Source: Chara braunii (lineage: Eukaryota; Streptophyta; Charophyceae; Charales; Characeae). From it: a stretch of DNA of 23,814 bases. A program made the position numbers and the translations under genes. Each line of letters opens with the position of its first letter. The first letter of the stretch is position 1. Below are positions 1-8,662 of this stretch, piece after piece. The stretch spans positions 550,147 through 573,960 of the forward strand of contig BFEA01000012.1 in the NCBI GenBank assembly GCA_003427395.1, in the 5' to 3' direction. The notes below the pieces were generated by a model. The model made no database searches. It was given only the letters and a program-made list of their open reading frames with translations, and was not told the origin of the DNA.

Positions 1-325
1 GCAAGACTAATGGAAAAGCACATGCATTGAAGGGAAGATCATCCGAAACATCACACCAAGTATCAACGTGATAATGAGTGGCTAGACTAATGGAAAAGCA
101 CATGCATTGAGAGCAAGATCATCTGGAACATCATATCAAGTAGGAACATGACAAAGAGATGCTAGACTAATGGAAGGCACATGCACATAGAGGGAAGATT
201 ATCCGGAACATTACACTAAGTAGGACATGACAACGAATGACTTAGACTAACGGAAAACACATGCACATGAAGGGAAAAATCATCCGGATAATCACATGCT
301 ATAACGTGAGTGAAAACAAGAGTCT
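1..325. repeat. 80-bp tandem repeat, 4 copies
   Basis: Four head-to-tail units start at 1, 81, 161 and 241, each opening with a variant of GACTAATGGAAAAGCACATG and continuing with a GGGAAGATCATCCGGAACAT-like stretch. The period is exactly 80 bp. The copies differ by scattered substitutions, so this is an old array. The first unit lies at the window edge, so the array may extend further left. No coding potential is seen. Confidence 0.9.
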
Positions 326-360
326 AAGTAGGCAAGATCACCAAATTTGAATCAAAGGCC

Positions 361-1305
361 ATCTATGAAAGAAGCGCTTTACTACCTACTTGTGTGAGTG
401 TGAAAAGAACAAGTTTGGAGAGTCCAATCCACCAAGATTGCATCAAGAAGCATCCATGTGTGAAGCGCTACACTACCTACTAGTGTGAGTGTGAAAATCA
501 CAAGTATGAAGCTCCCAAATCACCAAGATTGCATCAAGAAGCATCCATGTGTGAAGCGCTACACTACTTATTAGTGTAAGTGTGAAAAACACAAGTTTAG
601 AGAGCCCAAATTACCAACATTGCATCAAGAAGCATCGATGTGTAAAGCGCTACACAACCTACTAGTGTGAGTGTGAAAATCACAAGTTTGAACCTCCCAA
701 ATCACCAAGATTGCATGAAGAATCATCCATGGGTGCAGCGCTGTACTACCTACTAGTGTGAGTGAGAAAATCACAAGTTTGAAGCTCCCAAATCACCAAG
801 ATGGCATCAAGAAGCATCCATGGGTGCAACGCTATACCACCTACTATTGTGAGTGTGAAAATCGCAAGTTTGGAGAGTCCCAATCACCAAGATTGCATCA
901 AGAATCATCCATGGGTGCAACGCTATACTACCTACTAGTATGAGTGTGAAAATCGCAAGTTTGGAGCTGCCAAATCACCAAGATTGCATCAAGTAGCATC
1001 CATGTGTGAAGCGCTATACTACCTACTAGTGTGAGTGTGAAAATCACAAGTTTGAAGCTTTCAAATCACCAAGATTGCATCAAGAAGCATCCATGGGTGC
1101 AACGCTGTACTACTACTAGTATGAGTGTGGAAAACACAAGTTTTTAGTTCCTAAATCACCAAAATTGCATCAAGAAGCATCCATGTGTGAAGCGCTACAC
1201 TACCTACTAGTGTGAGTGTGGAAAACACAAGTTTGGAGAGCCCCAATCACAAAGATTGCATCAAGAAGCATCTAGGAAAGAATCGGAGTACTATCTCCTA
1301 GTGCA
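361..1305. repeat. 91-bp satellite-like tandem repeat, about 10 copies
   Basis: The anchor CATCAAGAAGCATCCATG recurs at 441, 532, 623, 714, 805, 896, 987, 1078, 1168 and 1259, giving a period of 91 bp with one 90-bp step. Each unit also contains GAAGCGCTACACTACCTACT and GTGTGAGTGTGAAAATCACA. Units are roughly 85-95% alike by eye. No spacers separate the units. Short open frames inside the array are repeat artefacts. Confidence 0.95.
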
Positions 1306-1329
1306 TAAGTGAAAGAGAAAAGTTTGAGT

Positions 1330-1545
1330 AACCCATGGAAGAGAGAATGTGAAGTAAGAGAAGATGGAGAAGAAGGGGAGAGAGATGAGGAATATGGAGA
1401 TGGAGAAGAAGGGGAGGAAGGCAAAGAGAATGAAAGTAAGGAGGCAGAAGGAGGAGATGAAGAGGGGAGAGAAGAGGAGGGAGAAAGAGGGAGTGAGGAG
1501 GAAGAAGAGGAAGAAGAAGGAAGAGAGGAAGAAAAAGAAGAAGAA

Positions 1546-1589
<44 letters not shown>

Positions 1590-1600
1590 TGAAGGTGAAA
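1330..1600. repeat. Purine-rich GAA/GAG low-complexity tract
   Basis: The + strand is almost pure A/G, grading from GGAGAAGAAGGGGAG-type sequence into a near-perfect (GAA)n run at about 1535-1590. It gives poly-Glu, poly-Lys or poly-Leu frames depending on reading frame and strand. None has other protein features, so I read it as a microsatellite. Confidence 0.9.
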
Positions 1601-1997
1601 AAACCTCTTCCTTCCTCTCACCTTGTTGATTCCTTGGTGTTGGTGTCCTCTTGATGAAGCTTCCTCTCCTTGCACAATCCTCTCTTGGCTATGACTTTCT
1701 TCTTCTCCAAGCTCTTTTCTCCTCCTCCCTTGCTTTCTCTCAGGCTATGGCAGGCTCCCCCAGCTATGGCTATGGAGTCCTCCTCTCTAGGATGGCTAAT
1801 GGGGTTCCTCTAGCCTCTCCTCCTCTCCTACACCCAGGAGGGATATGGCGGATCACCTTCCAAGTATTCTCCCACCATCACTATCCTCTACAGCTCTCCC
1901 ACTAGCATGGACTCCTCCCTCCTCACTCCAAGTGCAAAGATGCTCATGTGGGCTCACTTGGGCAGCATGGGCACTCCTCATGCAAACGTGAGAGTGG
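1601..1997. other. Gene-free, pyrimidine-rich spacer
   Basis: This is CT-rich sequence with repeated GGCTATGG and CCTCTCC words. Short open frames exist, but none resembles a known protein. It grades into the hairpin-rich block that follows. Confidence 0.5.
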
Positions 1998-2040
1998 CGG
2001 ACTGCATCCTCAGCTTATGTAGGTTGAAACCAGCAGTCCG
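1998..2040. repeat. Inverted repeat CGGACTGC/GCAGTCCG
   Basis: Perfect 8-bp arms at 1998-2005 and 2033-2040 with a 27-base loop. This is the first member of the GCAGTCCG hairpin family. Confidence 0.75.
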
Positions 2041-2156
2041 ATCAGCCCATGAGCGTCCCCATGAGCCTTGAGGTAAACCGAGGTACCCCCAAGGCAAAAT
2101 TTCATCACTAGGCCCTCCTGGAGGTACCTGGGCCTCATTTTGGCCAAGTACATGTT

Positions 2157-2183
2157 GTCCGAGTGGTTGGTACCAACTCGGAC
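2157..2183. repeat. Hairpin GTCCGAGT/ACTCGGAC
   Basis: Perfect 8-bp arms at 2157-2164 and 2176-2183. The loop contains the palindrome TTGGTACCAA. Confidence 0.8.
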
Positions 2184-2197
2184 TGCCTCTTGGCCTA

Positions 2198-2336
2198 CTC
2201 CGGCCTACTTTTTGCCTTACAAATGCTGCCCCCTTGGTACCTAGTGCCCAAGGGGCATTTTTACTTGAAAGAAAAAGACCTTGTGGACCTTTTTCTGGAT
2301 TTTTTCAAGTTTCGGCCTCTTTTGAGTAGGCCGGAG
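2198..2336. repeat. 12-bp inverted repeat enclosing another hairpin
   Basis: CTCCGGCCTACT at 2198-2209 is perfectly complementary to AGTAGGCCGGAG at 2325-2336. The roughly 115-base loop holds the 2230-2255 hairpin, so the two could form a branched structure. Confidence 0.75.
2230..2255. repeat. Hairpin CCCCTTGG/CCAAGGGG
   Basis: Perfect 8-bp stem with a 10-base loop, nested inside the 2198-2336 inverted repeat. Confidence 0.75.
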
Positions 2337-2364
2337 CATTTTTTCATATGGCGACACATTTTCA

Positions 2365-2391
2365 GCCTTGGATCTGGCTGAGATCCAAGGC
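2365..2391. repeat. Hairpin with 11-bp perfect stem
   Basis: GCCTTGGATCT at 2365-2375 and AGATCCAAGGC at 2381-2391 are perfectly complementary, with a 5-base loop (GGCTG). Confidence 0.85.
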
Positions 2392-2720
2392 CAGGAATAA
2401 TCCGAGCTACCCCCTAGTAGCCCGTGCTTCAATTTTGAGCCCCTTAGTCCAGTTTTTTAATTTTTGGTGCATTTGGCTCTCTTTTTGGGCCAAATGAATT
2501 GTTTTGTCATTTTCCCTCTTTTGTTTCTTTCCATTTTTGGCTGCCACCTCATTCCGGAGCTAACCGTTTTGAGATGGCCCACAAAAAACGGCTAGTTACT
2601 CTCTACCATGAGATCTGATCTCAGATCCATGGCCCAAAAGAAAACCGGCCACTTTCTTTTTGCATTTTCTCTCATTTTTAACTTTTTAATTCAGATTTTA
2701 TTGATTAGGGTCATATCTCT

Positions 2721-2734
2721 GCAATCCGGATTGC
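2721..2734. repeat. 14-bp palindrome GCAATCCGGATTGC
   Basis: Perfect palindrome with no loop. It is a variant of the GCAGTCCG/CGGACTGC core in which A replaces G at the fourth position and T the paired C. Confidence 0.8.
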
Positions 2735-2766
2735 CCTCCCTCATTCTAGGAGGGATGAGGTCACTG

Positions 2767-2801
2767 TTGGGACCTGCCAATCCCTACTGTGCAGGTCCCA
2801 A
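2767..2801. repeat. Hairpin with 11-bp perfect stem (GGGACCTGC type)
   Basis: TTGGGACCTGC at 2767-2777 pairs perfectly with GCAGGTCCCAA at 2791-2801, with a 13-base loop. A related but degenerate copy starts near 4189, where GGGACCTGCCAGTCCCTAC recurs. Confidence 0.85.
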
Positions 2802-3136
2802 TAGGCCGGCACACTCTCCTCCACTCTTTTCTCCCCTTTTGTCTCATTCTCCCTCCTTTTTCTCTCATTTTTCTTTCTTTTTCTTTTATTTTCGTTGTGA
2901 CAAGTGTCAAACTGTTGTGCACCCTCTTTCTAGGCCCTACGGCCTCATTCAAGGCCAGGTTCATGGCTGTTACATGGCCGTTACATCTCAGATTCCAATA
3001 ATGGCACCCCCATGCTTCTAGGGGGCTCCATTTTGCTCCCGTTTGCCCAATTTTGAGCCCCTTTTGCTCCGATTTTGTAAGGGCAGTCTTTGTCTCATGT
3101 TGAGCCTCTCAAGGCTCTATTTTCTTATGCCTTGCT

Positions 3137-3156
3137 AGTCCGAGATATCCCGGACT
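3137..3156. repeat. Hairpin AGTCCG/CGGACT
   Basis: Perfect 6-bp arms with an 8-base loop (AGATATCC), followed by GC. A GCAGTCCG family member. Confidence 0.65.
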
Positions 3157-3538
3157 GCTGGGCAATCTTCCCAACACCCTTATTTCACTTTTCTTTATCC
3201 CATGACTCTCCCACTCCCTCCCACTAGTGCTAATGGTGCTAATATTTTCCACCGTCTAGATCCTCAATCTCGATGGTGTCGTTTGCTTGCACAATTATTC
3301 TTTGTGTTTGCTCATGGTTCCCTTGGGACATCCCAAATCCCTGCCATTTTCCTTCATGCTAGCTCTATTTCTTTGTCCCGCCGGCAGTCCCGCCGGCGCG
3401 CGTCTCGTTTTCCGATTTTTATTATTTGGACCCATTTGGTTCCCGACAACATTCTGAATGGCGTCCCATTTTTATTTTTTTGGGGCCCATTGCGCTTGGT
3501 GGTCCCATCATTTCTACATGTGTGTCAATTTTTCTAGG

Positions 3539-3559
3539 CCGTGAGATCTCATCTCACGG
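3539..3559. repeat. Hairpin CCGTGAGAT/ATCTCACGG
   Basis: Perfect 9-bp arms with a 3-base loop (CTC). A similar GAGATC-type palindrome lies near 2605-2632. Confidence 0.85.
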
Positions 3560-3659
3560 TTGCCATTTACCGTCTTTACTTGCCCCCTTGCCGAAATTGC
3601 TTCTTTCTAGCCTTCCGGGCTTGCCGTAGCCCATTCCCCTTTGGCCTTGGCATCCCGAT

Positions 3660-3683
3660 GCAGTCTGTAATTTCTCGGACTGC
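3660..3683. repeat. Hairpin GCAGTCTG/CGGACTGC
   Basis: 8-bp arms with one T·G (wobble) position and loop TAATTTCT. It matches the hairpin at 4385-4408 at every base except that wobble, loop included. Confidence 0.85.
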
Positions 3684-3759
3684 AGTCATGGCTGTTTTCT
3701 ACACCCACAGCCCCACAACTTGCCCCATGTTAAAAGAAAATAAAGCGTTAAATTTTCTA

Positions 3760-3793
3760 GTGCATCCGGGCTCAATATTGGCTCCGGATGCAC
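3760..3793. repeat. Hairpin GTGCATCCGG/CCGGATGCAC
   Basis: Perfect 10-bp stem with a 14-base loop that itself contains CCAATATTG-like symmetry. Confidence 0.85.
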
Positions 3794-3820
3794 TTAGAAC
3801 ATGTGTTTTCTCTCCCACAT

Positions 3821-3844
3821 GCAGTCTGTTACAACTGGGACTGC
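3821..3844. repeat. Hairpin GCAGTC/GACTGC
   Basis: Perfect 6-bp arms around a 12-base loop. It is a GCAGTCCG family member, diverged in the loop from those at 3660 and 4385. Confidence 0.65.
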
Positions 3845-4011
3845 AATGGGGGTCAATTCCTTAGCCCAATGCCCCACAACTAGCCCTTACTCAAACGAAA
3901 AAGAAACGGCGAATTCCCATTTGCATTTGACCTCGATTTTGGCTCTAGACGCACCTAAAACATGTGTTTCTCCTCATGCATGTATTCCCTTTTTTGTGGT
4001 TGCAAGAGGCC

Positions 4012-4054
4012 TTGATTTTCTTTGATTTTCTCTGCAAAAATCAAAGAAAATCAA
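4012..4054. repeat. Hairpin with 18-bp perfect A/T-rich stem
   Basis: TTGATTTTCTTTGATTTT at 4012-4029 is perfectly complementary to 4037-4054, with loop CTCTGCA. Each arm is itself a near-duplicate of TTGATTTTC. It is the longest perfect stem seen in the block. Confidence 0.9.
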
Positions 4055-4384
4055 AGTCCTTTGTAACCGCCATATTCCTGAATGAATCTTGTCACGGATG
4101 AATCTCCCTAACTGACCGTTTTTTAACGTTAAGACTTTTTTCTCTTTTCTTTTCTTTTCTTTTTTTTTCTCCTCCTTTCTTGGACATTAGGGACCTGCCA
4201 GTCCCTACCTATAGCAGTCCCTACTGATGGCCAACTCACTCACTTTCTCTCACTCTTTTTGTTTTACTCTCCCTCATTTTCTTTTCTTTTCTCTTTTTTT
4301 TTCTAGCATGCCAAGTGTCAAGTGGCCGTTAAGGCCCTTTTCTAGCCTCTTCCTCTTAGTTTTGGCCCTCCCTATGCCCAAGGT

Positions 4385-4408
4385 GCAGTCCGTAATTTCT
4401 CGGACTGC
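4385..4408. repeat. Hairpin GCAGTCCG/CGGACTGC
   Basis: Perfect 8-bp stem with loop TAATTTCT. It is the near-identical sister of the hairpin at 3660-3683 and the clearest family consensus. Confidence 0.9.
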
Positions 4409-4549
4409 AATAATGGCCTTCCCATGCACATGGAAGCCTCCTTTTACTACTACATTTCTCCCACAATGGTCCCTTCTAATCCGATTTTCTCCCGGAGGGC
4501 TAATTTTCACATGGGGTCTTATTTGACTCTATTTTCTTGAGGGAGGCTC

Positions 4550-4567
4550 ATCCGAGATTTTTCGGAT
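4550..4567. repeat. Hairpin ATCCGA/TCGGAT
   Basis: Perfect 6-bp arms, 6-base T-rich loop, followed by TGC. Likely a diverged member of the same family. Confidence 0.6.
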
Positions 4568-4670
4568 TGCTCCCATGCCTCCCACTTCAGTTTTCTTTAC
4601 TTTTCCTTTTCCTTTTGGCCTTCCCGTTTGTCAACACTAGTACTTGCACTAGTGGTGCTAATATTCTTGG

Positions 4671-4694
4671 CCGTCAAGATGTCGATCTTGACGG
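4671..4694. repeat. Hairpin CCGTCAAGAT/ATCTTGACGG
   Basis: Perfect 10-bp stem with a 4-base loop (GTCG). The homologous site at 3252-3276 (CCGTCTAGAT...ATCTCGATGG) keeps 8 of 10 Watson-Crick pairs plus one G·T. Both are preceded by GGTGCTAATATT. Confidence 0.85.
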
Positions 4695-4773
4695 TGCACC
4701 TTGCATTTATTATTTTTCCCTCATGCGGTGCCGCCGTTTCTTCTTGGGGCTTTCACATGTCCCCGCCATTTGT

Positions 4774-4877
4774 CCCGTTGGTGGTCCCCGACACTTAGTC
4801 CCGTCGGTGGTCCCCGACACTTAGTCCCGCCGGTGGTCCCGGACACTTGGTCCCGTCGGCGGTCCCTGACACATTTC
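4774..4877. repeat. 26-bp tandem repeat, 4 copies
   Basis: Units of the form CCCGTCGGTGGTCCCCGACA plus CTTAGT start at 4774, 4800, 4826 and 4852. The last unit is incomplete or diverged. The array is GC-rich against an otherwise CT-rich background. Confidence 0.9.
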
Positions 4878-5589
4878 GCCCCGGACGCCATTATTTTTAA
4901 TTAGTCCCATGTGACCCTGGGTGCCTTTCCCCGAGGTGTTCCATGCACCTTGGGCGTCTTGTCGCCCCATAGCGACCCCTCTCATTAGTCTTTTCTCGCG
5001 CCTTGTGCGAGCCGATCTCTTTGGTCGTGGGGCTCCGCTCCGAGGCTCCCGTAGGTGACCTCCATGTTGGCCCCTCATTTCCTGTCTTCCTGCGGCCTCT
5101 GGCTCGCCCATCTCTTGGCTTCCTCATTCCCTTATTGCTGTCGCGCTGGGATTGCTAGTTCAAAGGGCCCTTTGGCCTTAGTCTTATTGCATTCCGATTG
5201 CCCCCCCGGCCTCCTGCTATGTTATATGCGCCTCTGTTCTTGCGCTCGCTTGCTTGTCGTCGCTAGTTCTTTCTTCCTGTGGTTCTCTCCTCAAGACATC
5301 GCTCCCTTCTGCGACATAATCCTTTGTCTTTTCTCTCTCCTGCTTCCTCACTCCAGATTTCTTTGTTATGCACAAATTGTTCGTATTCAATCTCTCGAGT
5401 GATGGGAAGTTATTCGGGACCCATCAGTCCCGACACATTCCCCCCAGTCATTCACGATGTCCTCATCGTGCACCGGTCTCTTGTTAGTGGATTTTGGAGG
5501 GATAGACGGAAGAGGAGGATGAGATGTTATGGGTGGGTAGTTTGTCAGGGTCCGCTTTGTTCTTTTCCCATTCCTTTCTCAAGGTTTCC
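4878..5589. other. Gene-free spacer
   Basis: This stretch is GC- and CT-rich with two moderate open frames on the + strand and basic, Arg-rich frames on the minus strand. None carries a motif or composition I recognise as protein. CAGTCCCGACACATTCCCCC near 5426 resembles the 26-bp repeat units and the text near 6017. Confidence 0.4.
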
Positions 5590-6180
5590 TTAGCTTCCGT
5601 CCCTTGGGGTGGAGGAGGGTATGGGGGAGTCAAAGGTTCTACAACTTAGACCAGGTTGCTCATTTCCGTCATAGCTCCGCCTCTTTATTTTTTTCTCAAT
5701 TGAGATGCAAACTTCCTCTTCAGTCAACTCTGTATACCCAGCAAGGCAGCCCATAATTCTTTTAACTTCAGTAACATGAAGCAGACGGAGCTCTCCTCGC
5801 TTCATGTACTTAACTACTGGTATGATGACTTTATTCCCAGGATGACAATTTATTGTCATAACACAATTGGTTTTCTCATTATATGCCTTGGCTTTGTTGA
5901 TAACAAATTGTAGGCAAGTTTTCGGAAGCGACTCAATGTCAGGCATTTGCTCCGAAAGGGAGATGGTCGTCCAGTACAACCGCCGCCTTTGCTGTGGTGA
6001 TACCCAATTCGAATCAGTGAGCCCCGACACAACTCCCCCTTAAGTGCTTCGTAATGTCAAATCTATCTTCCCATTTCATTGAAAAAACATTCTCGAGCAG
6101 AAACCATTTTGGTTTCGCCTTATTCATTACTCTTTAGGGTCATAAAAAAAATAATCCACTTTTCGGCCCGTGCAATCCAT
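5590..6180 (-). pseudogene. Remnant of a cytosine-C5 DNA methyltransferase (DNMT3-like)
   Basis: This is the C-terminal half of a C5-cytosine DNA methyltransferase, the family that methylates cytosine at carbon 5. Reading from 6180 downwards I see PKSGLFF, then WFLLENV (ENV at 6094-6086, the motif VI catalytic-site tripeptide). Next comes DSNWVSPQQRRRLYW (5971-5997 and upstream; QQRRR matches motif VIII), then a target-recognition-like stretch. It ends with LLHVTEVKRIMGCLAGYTEL, matching the T..E..R..G..Y pattern of the motif IX area. Motifs I and IV (the PC cysteine) and X are not found, and at least two frameshifts separate the pieces (near 6155 and 6030). The order of motifs fits DNMT3-like enzymes, but the exact subfamily is uncertain. 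It lies on the same strand as the retroelement, about 4.5 kb downstream of integrase. Confidence 0.72.
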
Positions 6181-6309
6181 GTTCTCCCGTCATTCTCTCT
6201 TCAGTCTCATGCTTAGCTAGTTCCCATGTATTTTTCCCATGTCATTTTGCCCAGCTTATGTGCGTCATCCTCATTCGTCCTTTCTCGTATCCAGGTTTAA
6301 AAAATGCGC

Positions 6310-6830
6310 GTTACTCAGTCCCTCTTATTCACATCTTTCTTCTGGCCTCTTGCCAGGCCTCTCTCAAACCCATGCAAAGTCCATTATAATGTATCTCTTT
6401 TCTGGGGGTTTTGCCAGACTTTTCCTTAGGTCTACGCAAAGCCAATTTCATATATCTTTCTTTTCTGAACATCCTGCCAGACCTTCTCTCAAGCTCATGC
6501 TAAGTCATATACTCATCCATTTCTCTCCTGGACATCTTGCCAGGTGTCTTCTCAAGCTCATGCAGAGTCATTCACACATCTTTTCCTCAGCTGGACACCT
6601 TGTCAGGCCTTTTCTCAAGCTCATGCAACGTCAATTGTCAAACTTTTTCTCAAGCCTGCGCAACGTCAATTACTCATCCATTCTTTTCTTCTGGACATCT
6701 TGCCAGACTCTTTTTTCAAGCCTGAGCAAAGTCAATTACTCATGTATTCTTTTCTTCTGGACATCTTGTCATGCCTTTTCCCAAGCCTGTGCAAAGTCAA
6801 TTACTCACCCATTCTTACGCTCATGGTATC
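6310..6830. repeat. About 63-bp tandem repeat, 8 copies
   Basis: TGCCAG or TGTCAG/TGTCAA anchors occur at 6351, 6412, 6475, 6538, 6601, 6637, 6701 and 6767, each followed by CTCAAGCTCATGCAAAGTCA-like sequence. The spacing is 61-66 bp except for one truncated 36-bp unit. Because 63 is divisible by three, a + frame stays open for 222 codons. I treat that as a by-product of the repeat. Confidence 0.9.
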
Positions 6831-8065
6831 CTTCTCTTTTGCACGCTTTTTCTTCAGTAGATGGCACACCTTCCCCCCACTCAAAATGCCATGTCCCCAT
6901 CGCATGACTAGTTCTCACTCGGAGGTACGTAGACCTTGGTCCACCAACTGAGTAGACGGATGCCGGCCCATCAGCCCCAAAAAGGAAGGGTGATCAGTCC
7001 TCCCCCTGCTGATAACTCATCTCATCCCCGACTCCAGTCCGACCTTTTGCTGCTTACGAGACGGGCATCATTACTGAGGTACCACCCCACATCTGGAAGG
7101 TAGGTCCTGTCCAAGCCTCCTAGGACCCCATCTTGCCGTAAGTGCTTTCTCGCGAATCGTTCCTCCCGAGAGGTGTTTTCTTGGATCCGGCCTCTTCTTT
7201 TCAAGAGAGTTGGGGCTCTCTATTAGTCTCCGAGTGCAGTTACGAAGACCTCGCGGTTAGTCCCGGAACGGTTGTAATGCTCCGGCAGAACGGTGTCACT
7301 CGCCCTGTGGTGGTTGCGGCTTCCATCCTGTACCACGCCCGATTCCTCCCTCTGGATAGTGCTGCTCAACTTAACGCGAGCGGCCGTGGTCCATTCCAAA
7401 CGGGCATGCCGCCCCTCTACGGTATGGCGTGTGGTTGGGGAGAAAAAATGAGACTTAGGAAAAAGAATGGCTCTCCCACTTTGGCACCACGCCGTTGACG
7501 TTTAGGTTTCAACATGAGGCGCAGTTTGAACTCCCCCATTAGAGTTCGTTGTCGGGGTTGGTTCCGGATGACCAGCATCAATCAAAGAGAGAGGTGCTTT
7601 GGTCCTTCAACCCTCATTCCTTCTTATGAGCGGGTAGAGGTCTTGGGATTGCGATGCAGGCATTGCTATCCCCCTTTTGTTGAGACCTAAGACTAGAAAA
7701 AAAGAGAAAGCTCAATCTCTTGCTATTTCCATGGTCCGCCCGACGACCTTACATCAAGTTGCCTAGGGTCCCCTGGCTATGCAATGCAATATTCAATCTT
7801 CAAACACTCAATCCCATGCTATTTTCAAGGCTGATTTTCATGGCTGGTCCGACAGCCTCTCATCAACAAAGCCACCCACATGGCCAGTCTGGCGGTCGTT
7901 TTCTCAATAGTCATTTCTCAAGACTGCCCCTTCCGCCCATTCACTCCTCAATTCTCTCATTCCTCAGCACCCAATCTCTGTGACCGTCCCAACGGTCCCT
8001 GCCGTTCTCGGTTTTAAGACTTCGCCTTCTTTATCCTGTCCTTCGCATTCACATCTTTCTTCCGC
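6831..8065. other. Gene-free spacer, with an unrecognised open stretch at 7142-7498 (+)
   Basis: No gene is recognised. The 7142-7498 interval is richer in GC than its surroundings and holds a 118-codon + frame with fairly even composition (for example SPGTVVMLRQNGVTRPVVVA), without a motif I know. At 7720-7975 there are loose repeats of CAATCTC...CTATTTTC and GGTCCG/GGCCAGTCTGG words that look like ancestors of the arrays that follow. Confidence 0.35.
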
Positions 8066-8230
8066 CCCCTTGGCTATTTCAGCGGCCGACCCACCAACCT
8101 TTTCCATCTCTTCCATTCATCCCATTGGCTATTTCAATAACCGACCCACCGCCTTTTCCATCTTTTCCATTCATCCCATTGACTATTTCAATGACCGACC
8201 CACCGACCCTTTTCCATCTCTTATTGCTCA
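8066..8230. repeat. 54-55-bp tandem repeat, 3 copies
   Basis: Units contain TTGGCTATTTCAATAACCGA followed by CCCACCGCCTTTTCCATC, with TGGCTATTTC at 8071, 8126 and 8180 (TGACTATTTC in the last). They run directly into the 40-bp array. Confidence 0.85.
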
Positions 8231-8289
8231 TTCCAACACATTCTCAATCAAATATGCAGGGGACCCCAGTGCCTATTTCAAAAGGGATG

Positions 8290-8662
8290 ACCCTTGTCAG
8301 GGGTCATTCCCGAACAACCTGGTCAGGGTCGTTCTTTTCCATTCTCAAGTCGAACAGCCTGGTTAGGGCCATTCCTTTCCATTCTCAAGTGGAATAGCCT
8401 GGTTAGGGCCATTCCTTTCCATTCTCAAGTCGAACAGCCTGGTTAGGGTCATTCCTTTCCATTCTCAAGTCGTACAGCCTGGTTAGGGCCATTCCTTTCC
8501 ATTCTCAAGTCGAACAGCCTGGTTAGGGNTTTCCATTCTCAAGTCGAACAGCCTGGTTAGGGTCATTCCTTTCCATTCTCAAGTCGAACAGCCTGGTTAG
8601 GGTCATTCCTTTCCATTCTCAAGTGGAACAGCTTGGTTAGGGTTATTCCTTTCCATTCTCAA
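8290..8662. repeat. 40-bp tandem repeat, about 9 copies
   Basis: The unit is ATTCTCAAGTCGAACAGCCT followed by GGTTAGGGTCATTCCTTTCC. Starts lie at 8341, 8381, 8421, 8461, 8501, 8535, 8575, 8615 and 8655 (last partial), with degenerate units before 8341. Copies are nearly identical. An N at 8529 coincides with the only shortened unit, so the copy number in the assembly may be wrong. Confidence 0.92.

Larger units (their letters stand above)
3709..3985. repeat. Two diverged tandem units of about 160 bp
   Basis: Both units begin GCCCCACAACT (about 3710 and 3870). Both continue through an A-rich stretch, a CATTT/TCTAG...GCTC stretch, GACGCACCTAAAACATG or its GATGCACTTAGAACATG variant, and TGTTTTCTC. 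The second unit has lost the perfect hairpin present in the first at 3760-3793. Confidence 0.65.
1998..4700. other. Gene-free block dense in inverted repeats
   Basis: About 2.7 kb of CT-rich DNA contains at least 16 short inverted repeats with 6-18 bp stems and loops mostly of 0-15 bases. Many share a GCAGTCCG...CGGACTGC core, while others have unrelated stems. The block is partly built from duplicated segments: 2765-3280 resembles 4190-4700, and there is a tandem pair at 3709-3985. No convincing protein frame is seen on either strand. Individual hairpins are listed separately. Confidence 0.75.

Noticed and set aside
361-1305. Regular repeat array considered as a CRISPR
   Set aside because: Units are 91 bp, contiguous, with no unique spacers and gradual divergence, and the window is eukaryotic. 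It is a tandem satellite.
1298-1675. Poly-Glu, poly-Lys and poly-Leu open frames over the GAA-rich tract
   Set aside because: They exist in several frames and both strands only because the DNA is a low-complexity purine run; there is no non-repeat protein sequence.
6239-6907. 222-codon + strand open frame
   Set aside because: It runs through the 63-bp tandem array, whose period is a multiple of three. The peptide is just the repeat translated.
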